This document shows, in pieces, positions 19,734 to 31,792 of a stretch of DNA of 64,000 bases. The translations under genes and the position numbers were made by a program. The stretch covers positions 51,965,514-52,029,513 of the forward strand of contig CM019071.1 in the NCBI GenBank assembly GCA_009667805.1. Direction: 5' to 3'. Numbering within the stretch: position 1 is the stretch's first letter; every line of letters starts with the position of its first letter. Source of the DNA: Leptobrachium leishanense (lineage: Eukaryota > Chordata > Amphibia > Anura > Megophryidae). The notes beneath the pieces are model-generated. The model was not told the origin of the DNA and did no database searches. It was given only the letters and a program-made list of their open reading frames with translations.

Positions 19734-21342
19734 AACAGGGTAATTCAAAGAGAATCGAAAAGTCACTGCATGTTCAGTGACTTTTCATTCTCTTCAATTC
19801 AGTTTGTTTTGCCGATCCCATTTCGGCGACCCTGCGGTGTATTCAGCAAACACCACAGGGTCCCCGAATTGCAGGGAAAAGCTACCGCAAACCCGACGAA
19901 AACTAACCGCAAAACCCGGCGAATGCATGCCGAAAACCCACAAAAGCATCTGGATTAACCTGCCGAAAACCACAGAAAAACCCGAGCAGGAGCTGATCAC
20001 ACGCAGCAAAGCCGCCGGAAAAAGTCGACACCGCAGACGAAGGCAGTGAATAAATTAGAAAAACAGTTTGCATGAATGTTTGAAAAGTGAAACGCTGTTT
20101 GCAAAGAAACTACTGAGCAAAAATGTCTGAAATTTACATATGATCCAATGAATGATAATAAAAAGGGCTGTTACAGAAAATATAAGTAAAGTTAACCCTT
20201 TCGCTGCTGAGGCTTTTCACACCTCTGTGCTGAGGTCATTTTTACCGCTTTCGCTCATCATGTTTAAACGCGTTTTGTAGCCATATTTTGATATATGACC
20301 CAGACATATTATATATCGTTCTTTCCGGCAGACTTGGCAGATTCATAATATGTCATTATTATATGTATACGTTATGTCATGTCTGTATATTATAACAAAA
20401 AATGCAATAAAATATGAATTTTCAATAATTTATTATGTGTAAAGTGTTTTTTTCACATTTTAACATACGATCGTTTGCGGTTATATTTTGTATGGGGTGC
20501 ACTTGTTAAAAAAATTAGAAATGGGGACTCGTTACATATTTTTTTTGGGGAAAATGTCGCTATTTTTAACAAACACACCGCATACAAAAATCGTTAGTGC
20601 AGCATTATTGTTCACATTATAATTGAAATGGGAACAATATTGCTGCATTAACAAAACAAAAAGAAAAAACAATTGTTATTTTTTTTTTCGAATTTTTTTT
20701 AAAATATTTTTATATTTTGATTTTTAATTTTTATTTTTTTACAAAATTTTTTACATGGTCATGTTTGATATCGTTGGAAAGGCCATGCTCTGGCCAATCC
20801 AGCGATATCAAACATTAACCCCTAGCTGCCACGGATCGGGAGATAGGGGGTTCATTGGAACCCCCTATCTCCACCATTGGTGGCAGCTAGGGGTTAACTC
20901 CAGGACTTGCGTCATCGTGCTATGCACGATGATGCCAGTCCTCAGGGGGAGTTCCCGGAGGCTTGGCCGACATCCAAGATGTCGACCAGCTCCGGGACAG
21001 GATCACGATCCGGCGCTTTTCAGCGCCGATTCGTGATCCGGCTCCCCAGGGGCTAATGACAGCCACCTTTTGGAAGGGCAGGCTGTGGCTGGATTAACCC
21101 TCTGCACCCCGGCGATCGGGAGGGAGAGAGGTCCGAAGGACCTCCCCCCCTCCCTTTCAGGCGCCTCCTCCGCACATGCTGGGGGGAGCCTGAATTAGAT
21201 GTCATCGCACTGCCGCGATGACATCTAATTTCTCCGCCTGCTCTCTGGATAGCCGAATGGCCAAGAAAGGTAACCGGATGCTGATTTTCAGCGTTCGGTT
21301 ACCTTTCTCCAGCCATTCGGATCTCTTTGGATAACCCTGTAA
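19734..21342 (-). mobile_element. ACAGGGTTATTC element, copy 2, inverted and interrupted
   Basis: Mirror image of the element at 18532-19432. It starts acagggtaattcaaagagaa and ends in the complement of ACAGGGTTATCCAAAGAGAT, including the terminal hairpin (21252-21318). Its middle is occupied by a piggyBac-like MITE from 20196. Confidence 0.6.
20196..21235 (+). mobile_element. piggyBac-like MITE, second copy, right end missing
   Basis: Starts CCCTTTCGCTGCTGAGGC after TTAA (20192-20195). Shares the family's AT-rich left half and the GC-rich part with the agatagggggttcattggaa block. The right TIR is not seen; the sequence passes directly into the terminal hairpin of the host element at about 21236. 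Confidence 0.6.
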
Positions 21343-21858
21343 GGGTTAATACGATACGGAACGTCAGAAGAAAACGGCAAGGGTCATATACCAGAAAGTG
21401 TTATCAGAAATGCCAGGGGGTTGTATACCATAGCTGGTTATCAGAAATGCCAGGGGTCATATCGTCAGAGTAGATTGTCAGCCAGGTAACAGAGGTCGTA
21501 TGCCAGAGTGGGTAGTCTGAAAAGCCAGGATAAGAGCCAGGAGGAAAGTCACACAAGCCAGGTTGGTACACAAAAATAACAATATGAGATATACGAGTAA
21601 TGAGAAGAGTGAGAACCACGTCAAGGCACCGGGCCTGTCTCAGACTGTCGATTTCGAACCCGACGGTTGCCGTGTCATCATGCCCACGCCCCACTCGTGG
21701 CATACCACGTGATTGCGTCCATCCAACTTCTTCACTCGGGGCTGGCCAGCGAGCATCTTGGACGGCACTGCCGGCCACCAGGCAACACAGACGGCGTGGG
21801 ATATGACTCGAAATGCACTCATTAGCATATCAAAAGACCATTTTCACACCGTTTTAAA
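21343..21858. other. unidentified stretch, possibly an LTR fragment
   Basis: Contains repeated short phrases such as cagaaatgccaggg (about 21409-21455) and a block (gccaggaggaaagtcacaca) loosely like the LTR at 58935-58965. No reading frame of interest. A retroelement origin is a weak inference. Confidence 0.3.
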
Positions 21859-22170
21859 GAAACATAGAAACATAGAAACATAGAGAATGTCGGCATATAA
21901 GAACCTTTCGGCCCATCTAGTCTGCCCAATTACATGGATACTTTACCTGGATTTATCTTTTGTTTAGGATAGCCTTATGCCTATCCCATGCCTGCTTAAA
22001 TTCAATCACTGTTTTGGCCTCTACCCCTTCAACTTGAAGGCTGTTCCATGTATCCGCCACCCTCTCAGTAAAATAATGCTTCCTGATGTTTAAAGGAAGA
22101 AGGTTTAGTGTGTCCCCTGTAGAGAAATTAAATCCTTGGTTTTATGTCTGTTCAAGCTCCCTGAAGAAAC
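21859..22170 (-). mobile_element. CR1/Rex1-like LINE 3' end
   Basis: Reverse-strand copy of the 3' end seen forward at 53850-54190. It has the tail repeat (aaacatagaaacatag), the agaacctttcggcccatcta block, and the degraded C-terminal coding part including the equivalent of TVIEFKQAWDRH. It is 5'-truncated, as is usual for LINE copies. Confidence 0.82.
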
Positions 22171-22331
22171 ATAAAACTATTTGCACATAGCAGCCCTAAA
22201 CCTCACTGTAACAAAAAAATTAAATAGAGGACTGCAGCATTCCAGCAGCCAGGGATTTATCAGAATACAGGGAGAGCTGTGGGGTCAATCGCTGCTGTAC
22301 AGGGATACGATTCAGGGGGTTTTAATGAGTG

Positions 22332-22388
22332 TAAATCCCTGAACAGTACAGAATACAAGCCTTGTATTCTGTACTGTTCAGGGATTTA
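22332..22388. repeat. perfect palindrome, 28-bp arms, 1-base spacer
   Basis: Arms 22332-22359 and 22361-22388 are exact reverse complements (taaatccctgaacagtacag plus gaatacaag) around a single C at 22360. It abuts a second, longer palindrome. Confidence 0.93.
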
Positions 22389-22610
22389 ATTGTTCGAGTT
22401 TGAATGCGAACCGAACAAGGGGTTGTTTGGCTCTTTCCTACTTGTATTTGTATGTGCTGCATAATGCCTGTTTATGGCAATTACAGCAACACCTTGTATT
22501 ACAAGGTGTTGCTGTAATTGCCATAAACAGGCATTATGCAGCACATACAAATACAAGTAGGGAAGAGCCAAACACCCCCTTGTTCGGTTCAAATTCAAAC
22601 TCGAACAATT
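22388..22610. repeat. near-perfect 111-bp-arm palindrome spanning satellite and hAT end
   Basis: Centre at 22499; arms 22388-22498 and 22500-22610 pair with about four mismatches. The inner 58 bases of each arm are one unit of the 52-bp satellite at 27610-28394. The outer part of each arm is the first 50 or so bases of the hAT left end, so the left arm carries an inverted extra hAT terminus. Confidence 0.93.
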
Positions 22611-22756
22611 TCAAAAGTTCGAGTTCGAATGCGAACACGAACGGAACTCAATGCAAGTCAATGGGACTCAAAAGTTAGATTTTTAAAGTGCCCTGCAAGA
22701 GGGCATATATGCAAGATATTTGCCATTAAAGGTGTATGGGGGTCCGGGAATGCAGA

Positions 22757-25660
22757 AGAGATCCAGAAAGGTATCTAGGTCTGCCCTTGCCCCTAGGTAG
22801 TCCTGCACCATACGGTGAAGACGCTGGCAATGGGCGCCTATATATGACGTCCCTGGGCGTCGCTGACTAAAAAAAATTAAAAAGGCATCAGTTAAGCGGC
22901 CCCGGCCTTCACCACTCTTCCTCTGATCATTTGCAGCCTCAGAAGCACCTGTGTCATCACTTGGTAACCTACCAGTGCCTGGAAAGGTGTTACACAAGTG
23001 TCGCTTTAGAGCGTCCTCAAGTTTTTTCATCCTGTGCTCCCTCTGTGCAGGCAGGATGAGCTCTGCAACTTTACCCTTGTATCGTGGATCAAGAAGGCTT
23101 GGCAAACAGTAATGATCCCTCTCCTTGATAGCACGGATCCTTGGGTCCTTTACCAGGCTTTGCAGGATAATGGATCCTATGCAGCGTAGGTTGGAGGTGG
23201 CATTAGCTTCAGAGTCTTCCTGGTCAATGAGGATGACCCCATTGTGCACTTCCTCCTCCCAGCCACTTACTAGTCCTTGGGTTTCTGGGTACACAAAACC
23301 CTCCCTTGAGGAATCCCCACCTTCAATGCCCCCACTACTTAAATATTCCTCCTCCTGTCTGATCTAAGGAGGACCTGCAGGAATGTTGTCTGCAGAAAGA
23401 CTGGGGCCTTGAGAGCTAGGGAAGGCCTCCTCTTCCTCCCACTGCTCTGCCTCTAGAGCCACATCTGTAATTCCCCGCAGAGTGTGCTCCAGCAGGAACA
23501 CTAAAGGAATTGTGTCACTGATGCATGCACTGTCCCTGCTCACCATCCTCGTTGCCTACTGAAATGGTGACAGTACAGTGCATGCATCCTTGATCATCAG
23601 CCACTGCGGGGGGAAAAAAACAAGTTAACCTGAACCTGTCCTTGTGCCATACTCACACAGGTACTCGTTGATTGCCCTCTGCTGCTTGTGCAGATGCTGC
23701 AGCATTGCTAATGTCGAGTTCCACCTGGTGGGCATGTCACAGATCAGACGGTTTCTGGGAAGGTGGAATTCTCTTTGAATTTCTGCTAGGTGAAAACTTG
23801 CTGGGAATGACCGTCTGAAGTGGCTGCAGACTTTTCTGGCCTGGTTGAGAAGCTCTGCCAGCCCTGGGTACCTGGTTAGGAAACGCTGTACAACCAGATT
23901 TAGGACGTGTGCTAGGCATGGTACATGTGTCAACTTACCCTGGCATAGGGCAGAGAGAAGGTTGCTGCCATTATCACAGACGACCATTCCCAGCTCAAGC
24001 TGGTGGGGTTTTAACCATCTCTGCACCTGCCCCTGCAGAGCTGACAGAATTTCTGGCCCGGTGTGGCTCCTGTCCCCTAAACAAACCAGCTCAAGCATAG
24101 TATGGCATCTTTTTGCTTGAGCCATTGCGTAGCCCCTGCCACTTAAACTCGGTTTAACTGCCACTTTGCCAGAGACAGAGAAGGAGAAGGAGGAGGAGGA
24201 AGAGGGAGACGTGGTGGTGGTGGAGCAGACAGACCTCATACAAGCAGCTTTCTGGAGGTGTGGTGGATGAACAAGCTCCAGCACAGAGCCCCGTCTTGGA
24301 TCCTTCCCAGCTGCAATCAGTTACCCAGTGTGCCGTGAAGGAAATGTAATGGCCCTGTCCATGCTTGCTGGACCACGTGTCTAAAGTCACATACACCTTG
24401 CTGCTGACTGCCTTTCCCAATGACTCCATAACATTGTCTTCCACGTGCTGGTATAGTGCTGGAATGGCCTTTTGTGAAAAGAAATGGTGTTTTGGAACCT
24501 GCCCCTGTGGTACAGCACATTCAGCAAATTCATGGAAGGAAGCTGTGCTTAGGGATGGTTGGTACTATATTTTTTCTTACGCTGCAGCAGCTGGGGCAAC
24601 GTAATCTGACTGCGTAAATCTTCAGCGGATGGGATGCTGTCACATTGTGAGGAAGGACCTGGTACATCCATTACTGTAGCATCATCCCTATCAGTGGAGG
24701 TTGTATGCAATGACATGGCAGGACATATAGTGGGGGGTAGAGACAGATGAGGAGGAGGAGGACCTATGCAAAGTGTTGCACCAACGGGATGAGTGGCAGG
24801 TGGTCATTTGTCGCCTCAAGCATGTGGTACCCAAGAGTCCGGTGTCTTTCCCACGCCTGATCCTCGTCTGACATAGATTACAAATAGCAATGGTGCAGTC
24901 TGCTGCACATTTCTTAAAGAACTCCCAGACAGCAGAGTTCCTGGATGTGTGCTTTAAGACAACAGCGTTCTGCACCTGAGCAGCTCTGACATCTGATGCC
25001 TTGGACTGGTTAGTGCTACTGTTGGTCATAGAGGATGTTGTGCCTCATGTTTGCTGTGCCTCCTCCTCCTCACTTGACTCCTCTGTTCGATCAGGCACCC
25101 AGGTGGAGTCAGTGACCTCATCATCATTGTCATCACCCCCTATCTCCTCATCACTGGAGCCAACTTGGCAGTATGCTGCAGCTGCTGGGGCAACATGAGT
25201 GCCAGTTATTTGTGTGTCATCACTGGCACCCCTTCCTCTAGGTTGATTATACTCCCTTCCTCAACCTCAGAGATTGAATCAGAGCACTGTTGTTGCTGCG
25301 CATCCTCAAGCAGCATGTCACTGTCATTGTAGTCAAACACTTCAGCTGACTCCTCCATGTGTGATAGTGAGGCTATGGCAGGAGTAGCTGTGGACATGGA
25401 GGCTGCATTAGATGCTTTGGCAGCTGAGGTGGACTGTAAAGCACTACAAGCCTGGCTGGCAGAGGACTCGGAGGATGAAGATGGCCTGGTTAGCCAATCC
25501 ACCAAATCCTCTGTATGTTGCTGCTGCTGCTTAAGATGGCCAGCACCAGTTAGAAAGGACAAGCGTGCCCCTTCAGAGGATGCACCACGTCCACGACGAC
25601 CAGATGCACAGCCTCCCGACATCGAGGCTGCTTGCCCTCTTATTTTGGTCTTTTTGATGT
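22757..25660 (-). pseudogene. hAT transposase pseudogene, copy 2
   Basis: Homologous to 13830-17095. From the right: acidic Ser-rich start (about 25620-25200), BED finger (SAVWEFFKKCA, CNLCQ; 24950-24790), core with VTLDTWSSKH (about 24385) and intact VCDNGSN (about 23980), LLDPRYKG (about 23080). Broken by frameshifts near 25200, 24540 and 23620, by a deletion of about 80 bases near 24540 removing the LLPFQLVDSA segment, and by the C-terminal deletion at 22757. Confidence 0.85.
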
Positions 25661-25734
25661 GGTGAGTGATATATAAATTAAAGATATACAGAACTCTGAT
25701 TCAGCTCTGGTATAAAGATTAACGATTTCCAGAA

Positions 25735-26810
25735 CTCTGGTATAACTCAGTGAGACACCCTGATAGCTGGCAGCCAGTGACAAGACACAGATTAAAATTC
25801 CCAGAAACCTCCTATAAATCAGTGAGACCTCCTGATGGGTGGCAGTGACAAGACACAAATTACAATTCCCAGAAACCACCTATACGTCAGTGATACCCCC
25901 TGATAGGACCCCCTGATAGCTGGCAACAGTGACAAGACACAGATTACAATTCTCAGGAATCTGCTAGAAGTATGTGGGACCCCCTGATAGCTGGCAGTGA
26001 GAAGACACAGATTACAATTCTAGGAAACCTCCTATAAATCAATAAGACCCCCTGATGGGTGGCAGTGAGAACACACAGATTACAGCAATTCCCAGATATT
26101 TTGAAGAAATGAGACCCCCACAATTGCTGGTGGCAGTGAGAACACAAAGATTACAACAATTCCCAGATATTTTGTATAAATGACTGACCCCCAAAATAGA
26201 TGGTGGCAGGGAGAACACAAAGATTACAACAATTCCCAGATATTTTGTAGAAATGACTGACCCCCAAAATAGTTGGTGGCAGTGAGAACACAAAGATTAC
26301 AACAATTCCCAGATATTTTGTAGAAATGACTGACCCCAAAAAATAGTTGGTGGCAGGGAGAATACAAAGATTACAACAATTCCCAGATATTTTCTAGAAA
26401 TGACTGACCCCCAAAATAGTTGGCGGCATTGAGAACACAAAGATTACAACAATTCCCAGATATTTTCTAGAAATGACTGACCCCCAAAATAGTTGGCGGC
26501 ATTGAGAACTCAAAGATTACAACAATTCCCAGATTTTTTGTATAAATGACTGACCCCAAAAAATAGTTGGTGGCAGTGAGAACACAAATATTAAAACAAT
26601 TCCCAGATATTTTGTAGAAATGAGACCCTCAAAATAGTTGGTGGCAGTGGGAACACAAAGATTAGAACAATTCCCAGATATTTTGTAGAAATGAGACCCC
26701 CACAATAGTTGGCGGCAGTGAGAACACACAGATTACAACAATTCCCAGATATTTTGTAGAAGTGAGACCCCCCCCCCCACCAATAGCTGGTGGCAGACAG
26801 GCAGTGAGAA
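25735..26810 (+). repeat. right subterminal array of hAT copy 2 (about 70-bp unit, about 14 copies)
   Basis: Unit contains ggtggcagtgagaacacaaa, gattacaacaattcccagat and attttgtagaaatgactgac. It holds the same position as the 83-bp array in copy 1 and shares the motif gacacagat, tttgtagaaat, gacccc, showing fast turnover of this region. Confidence 0.9.
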
Positions 26811-26820
26811 CACACACTAA

Positions 26821-27257
26821 GGCTAGGGACAGATGAGCGCATTTTCTGCGGCCACCGTCAAAATGTACGTCGATGCGTGCGCACGCATTTTTTCACGGAA
26901 TACGCTTAAGTGGTCAGACGATGCGCAATTCTGGACGTATTTCATGACGATGGGTGTGAAAAGAAGTCTAGGGAAATCCGGCTGTTTGAACGTTATGTTG
27001 GCCGCACACTAGCAGCGTCTGACATCTCCTAATCACGCACACACGCTGCTATGCGGCCGCAGCGCACTCTGTACGTCAGTACCAGCGGTTTAACGTTCTC
27101 GAAAAAATGCGTTCATTTTCAACTTGCGTTGCGCGGCCGGACTTTTGTGCGACCGTACTTCGTATATTGGCCGTCATTGCCCGGCATCTGCTGCTAGTGC
27201 GGCCGTGATTAAGTGCGCCAGAACGCGCGTTCGCACTGCCTCAGTCTGACCCTAGCC
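26821..27257. mobile_element. PIF/Harbinger-like MITE, copy 2, nested in hAT copy 2
   Basis: Almost exact reverse complement of 7763-8198, flanked by TAA (26818-26820 and 27258-27260). High identity between copies implies recent activity. Confidence 0.78.
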
Positions 27258-27609
27258 TAACACAGCAATCTCCTCTCAAAAAACACGTGCTGGGGCTGCA
27301 AGGGACACCTTATATAGTGTGCTGCGGGACTTAGCTCTGTGAGCCCATGATTGGGCAAAATTTGCCCAATCAGGACTCTGAGCCGTGATTGGCATAGTCT
27401 TCCACCTGTCTTGCACCTAAACTGTGGTCAGGTGCAGGCTGTAGCCAATTACAAGCTTCAGGCCAGTGGAAAAGTGCATTGTGGTCCATTGTGGTGCATT
27501 GTGGGAGAACATGCTGCGAACACACGGAAATGTACGAAGTTCGCAAACATACGAACTGGCGATGTTCGAATCGAACTCCGAACACATCGAACCAAACAGC
27601 TCATCCCTA

Positions 27610-28394
27610 GATACAACGGTGTTGCTGTAATTGCTATACACAGGGAATATGCAGCACATACAGATACAAGTAATTGCTGTAATTGCCATACACAAGCATT
27701 ATGCAGCACATACAGATACAAGGTGTTGCTGTAATTGCCATACACAGGCATTATGCAGCACATACAGATACAAGTAATTGCTGTAATTGCCATACACAAG
27801 CATTATGCAGCACATACAGATACAAGGTGTTGCTGCAATTGCCATACACAGGCATTATGCAGCACATACAGATACAAGGTGTTGCTGTAATTGCCATACA
27901 CAGGCATTATGCAGCACATACAGATACAAGGTGTTGCTGTAATTGCCATACACAGGCATTTTGCAGCACATACAGATACAAGGTGTTGCTGCAATTGCCA
28001 TACACAGGCATTATGCAGCACATACAGATACAAGGTGTTGCTGCAATTGCCATACACAGACATTATGCAGCACATACAGATACAAGGTGTTGCTGTAATT
28101 GCCATACACAAGCATTATGCAGCACATACAGATACAAGGTGTTGCTGTAATTGCCATACCCAGGCATTATGCAGCACATACAGATACAAGGTGTTGCTGT
28201 AATTGCCATACACAGGCATTATGCAGCACATACAGATACAAGGTGTTGCTGTAATTGCCATACACAGGCATTATGCAGCACATACAGATACAAGGTGTTG
28301 CTGTAAGTGCCATACACAGGCATTATGCAGCACATACAGATACAAGGTGTTGCTGTAATTTCCATACACAGGCATTATGCAGCACATACAGATA
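27610..28394 (+). repeat. 52-bp satellite array, about 15 units
   Basis: Unit: gatacaaggtgttgctgtaa, ttgccatacacaggcattat, gcagcacataca. Units are over 95% alike; one variant begins gatacaagtaattgctg. One more unit lies left of hAT copy 2 and is part of the palindrome at 22388-22610, so the hAT inserted into this array. Confidence 0.95.
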
Positions 28395-28407
28395 TTGTAT
28401 TGCTAGT

Positions 28408-29120
28408 AATCTCATTCTGATCACTACAAATCCCCATAAGCAGGAGATCTCACCATTTTATTATTTATATTTATCACATTCTGTGTCTAACACAAAAGTC
28501 TTTTCTGCCTGTATGATAATAATGCAGACCCCGTTTGAAATTGTGTAAGACAAAGGACTCCATCTAGAGCTCAGAATCTTTCAGCTAAACAATATTTATG
28601 TAAAGGATCAGGAATACATGAAAATTTTAAAATGAGCAAATTAACATTATTATTTTTTTTTTAATTAACTTAGATAACAATTTCCAGATCTGCTCTGTCT
28701 GAATAATCCTGTGTGTTTTAACTCCTTCACTACCAAGCCCTTTTTGATGAATTTTTTTTCATAACATTTATTTGAAATACAGGGAATAATAGAAATTTTG
28801 CATGAAAATTGTTAGTTAAAATTAAAATAATGTAAATTTGCTCATCTTTACTTTTTTTTCATGTATTAGTTCATCATTTACAGAAATATCACCGGGATGT
28901 AAGGTTGTAAACTCTAGATGGTGTCCCTTATCTGGCACAATGTCCCACGGGGTCTGCGTTATCAGCATAAAGACCAAGGTTATTATCGACCCCTGTTGCA
29001 ATCCAGCCAACTGTGATCTCTGCATGTTGGCTTTATTCCCACGTCATGCTGCTGGCATTATTAGGAATTCACCTTCCCAGAAATCCCACAATGCTTCCTA
29101 CAATTATGGATCAGAATAAA
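28408..29120. repeat. diverged inverted-repeat (fold-back) element
   Basis: The left arm (about 28415-28660) and right arm (about 28815-29115) are reverse complements at roughly 70% identity by eye, for example cagaccccgt, ccatctagag and aatacatgaaaa occur in both in inverted order. The centre near 28715-28760 has a piggyBac-like start (ttaactccttcactac...). Old MITE or inverted duplication. Confidence 0.55.
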
Positions 29121-31792
29121 GAAGGATGAAAAATGCATCACAGTGCTAAATTAAGCAGGACTTCACTAGCCGTTGATAATTAATGTAAATTAATTTAAAT
29201 CTCTCCCTAATTGCTGCCATACTTCATATAATTTATTATTAATAACTTGATCTTTTTTTCTAAGGACAAGAAAGTCATAGTCTTATCTTTGTTTATCGCC
29301 CGCAACTAAAAGCTGCATCATTTATTATTTTTAAATAAATTAATCTTTAAGAAATTATTTGTAGGATTATTCTGTACGTTGCCAGTAAGTAATGTAGCAG
29401 TTCTGTTGTGTAAACATTATAGTTTGGATCCATCAATGTCGCAGTTCTTTGACGCAGTGGAGAGCATGAGATGATATGTCCATACGGTGTAACCAAGCCC
29501 CAAAAAAGTGACACTTCAAAAAGGTCAGACTCTGCACAATTCCAAACACGGCAGACACCTTGATGTTACTTCATTTTGATCTCATTTATTGAAATATCGC
29601 CCTTGAGAAAGTTTGGTCATCCAGACGAAACGCATCAGGATTTTATTCTTAAAGCAATATATTTATTTTATTTGTATGTTTAATAAATTTTAGTTTTTGG
29701 TATCCTGTGGTGGCCTTCTGTGATTGAGGTAATACCATCACGCATACCAGCTGGCGGTAGATGGTGGACACCTTATTCCTCCAGATACAACATTCATTCA
29801 AGAGCCGTTAGATACACGGGAGTACCATAAATGATGTCAGTTCCCCCAGGAATCTTGTGTGTCTCAAAAACTGAGGTTTTTCTTCTATTCCACGATACTG
29901 CGAATTATTTGCTCTCAATTGGAATAGGCTTCACATGTATACCTCATTGTCTGAAAAAGGTGGACGTGAACCTCCTTCTGGAAGATTCTCCTATACAATA
30001 CGACCTACAAGCTAACTAATTTTGTATTCACCAATTCTATATGCGTTACCTCGGTGTTGGCCAGTGGGTGATTTTATTTATTGTGAAACAATTTCAAGAG
30101 CAAACTCTGCATCGTTTCAGCCAGTAGCCTTAGTCATCCAAATAGGGTCGACATATTACTAATTCATGCAAAGGGGAGCACAGGGAAAAGCGCTGCCCTG
30201 TAACATGTATTATTCATATGCTGCAGAAGGAAATCGAGGCAGGTCACCTGGGATTGCTTGCCTGCTGTGTATGGATTCTACATACTGCGGGTGGCATTTT
30301 TCATTCACTGCCCATTGGCATGAATAAATTATGCGAGTCCAGTAAAACATGGCCGACCTGGCGACCCTATATCATTTATAATCCCTAGAATAATGTCTCC
30401 TTAAAATAAGTTACCTGTTGCCTGTAAGTTGCCTATTGTGTTTGACTCTTGTTTGGACAATTTGTGGGAGTTTAGAGACCTCCCTTTTTGAGGAGATTTC
30501 ATGAGGTCATCATGTTCCCTCTTCCGACTTACTTCGTGACAAGGAGCCACTAAGGGAAAATATTGGCCCGATCCAATAGCCCTTAACAGCTCCATGCTGC
30601 CAGCTCTATTACAATCGAACCATTGTGTTAATTTCTTGAGTGGTAATCGTAGGGAGCCACTAATGGATACTAGCGGTGGCACTGAACGCTACCACTGGTA
30701 TTGTTTCCTAGGGTCCACAAAGTCGGAACAGCAGTTTGAGCCATTAAGTGTTAGCCCCAGTCATAAACTTAATGGCTGGGTTGGAAAATGAACCCGCATT
30801 GGGTACCCTGTCCCATTTGCCTTGTATTCCAGTTAGGGGATTTTAATAGTTGCCTGCTGTGTGTTTGTAGGGTTCTTTAAGTGTATTCTGTATGCTCCTA
30901 TTATAGACAGTAATCTACAAGATCTCATCCACTGAGCTGGCATTTCTTGAATATCAACCGTGTTGTCTCTTTACTCTAATTAATGTAAGGAGTAGAGCTA
31001 CACGAGTCCTTTTGAGCAAACAGATGGAAATCAAGCAGCGCGGGCTTGTTCATAGGGTCAGTTGGGGCAGCGCCCTACATTAGTTTTGATTAAATTAAAA
31101 AATGAAAAATATATAATTTTTTCTGTTATTTTTTGTGTCATTTAACATGTGCCGTATTGTTAAAATGTGTTAATGCACTTTAAGCAGCTTCCTTGTTTTT
31201 CTCCTCAACTGTTGCTAGGCAGAGTAAAAAATAAATAAAAATAATCTGTTCATTTGTCTTGGACACTGTCCAGAAATCTGCTAAGTACTCAATGGGCGGT
31301 CCTAAGATTCAGGGTCCCAGGCTATCTGGAAGCTCCCCGATGCTATCTAATTGACCAATGATGGATGTCAAGCAAACCTGGCCAAGCTAGCATCTGAAGC
31401 GTGAACGTAGATCTTTTCTGCTTCACACATGCACAGGGTGCCTGCCTTAACCCCTTAATGACAGAGAGTGCAGATGTGAGTTGTGGTTTTCTTGTCTTAA
31501 TGTGCAAAATAGCAGTAGTAAACTGTTTAGTTTTTCTTTCATACACTGAAGTTTTGTATTATAAAAATATAGTATTTATCTAATAATACTGTAAATAATA
31601 GTAAAATCCCTTCTAGTTTTTTTATACTGTGTAATGTGTGGTATACTTCATGTGGCTAAATTTTGGATTACACTAATAATTTGAATTTAGCTTCAAAATG
31701 GCCAATTTATTGGACTCTTTTATAGGAATAGGCCTATATGGTTAATTCCTTAAGTATGGGATCATACACATATTTTCGAGGTAGTAGGGTCA
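29121..31792. other. intergenic stretch, no gene supported
   Basis: Mostly unique AT-rich DNA. Around 29600-29720 the text gacgaaacgcatcaggattt followed by a T/A-rich block has the look of a repeat-element tail I have seen in amphibian DNA, but I cannot name it. Short frames (for example 29831-30019, minus 30401-30682) show no domain or signal peptide. Confidence 0.4.

Larger units (their letters stand above)
22558..27609 (-). mobile_element. hAT transposon copy 2, 5 kb, internally deleted
   Basis: Ends TAGGGAAGAGCCAAACACC and ...CCAAACAGCTCATCCCTA. Flanks AATACAAG (22550-22557) and GATACAAC (27610-27617) are diverged copies of the satellite word GATACAAG, consistent with an 8-bp duplication. 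An internal deletion joins left-end sequence to the transposase at about 22757, removing the left subterminal array and the dimerisation domain. Confidence 0.85.

Noticed and set aside
27683..28202. Cys/His-rich 155- and 103-aa frames
   Set aside because: Translations of the 52-bp satellite; not proteins.
27610..28394. CRISPR-like direct repeats
   Set aside because: Contiguous satellite with no unique spacers, in a eukaryotic context. The same applies to the other arrays.
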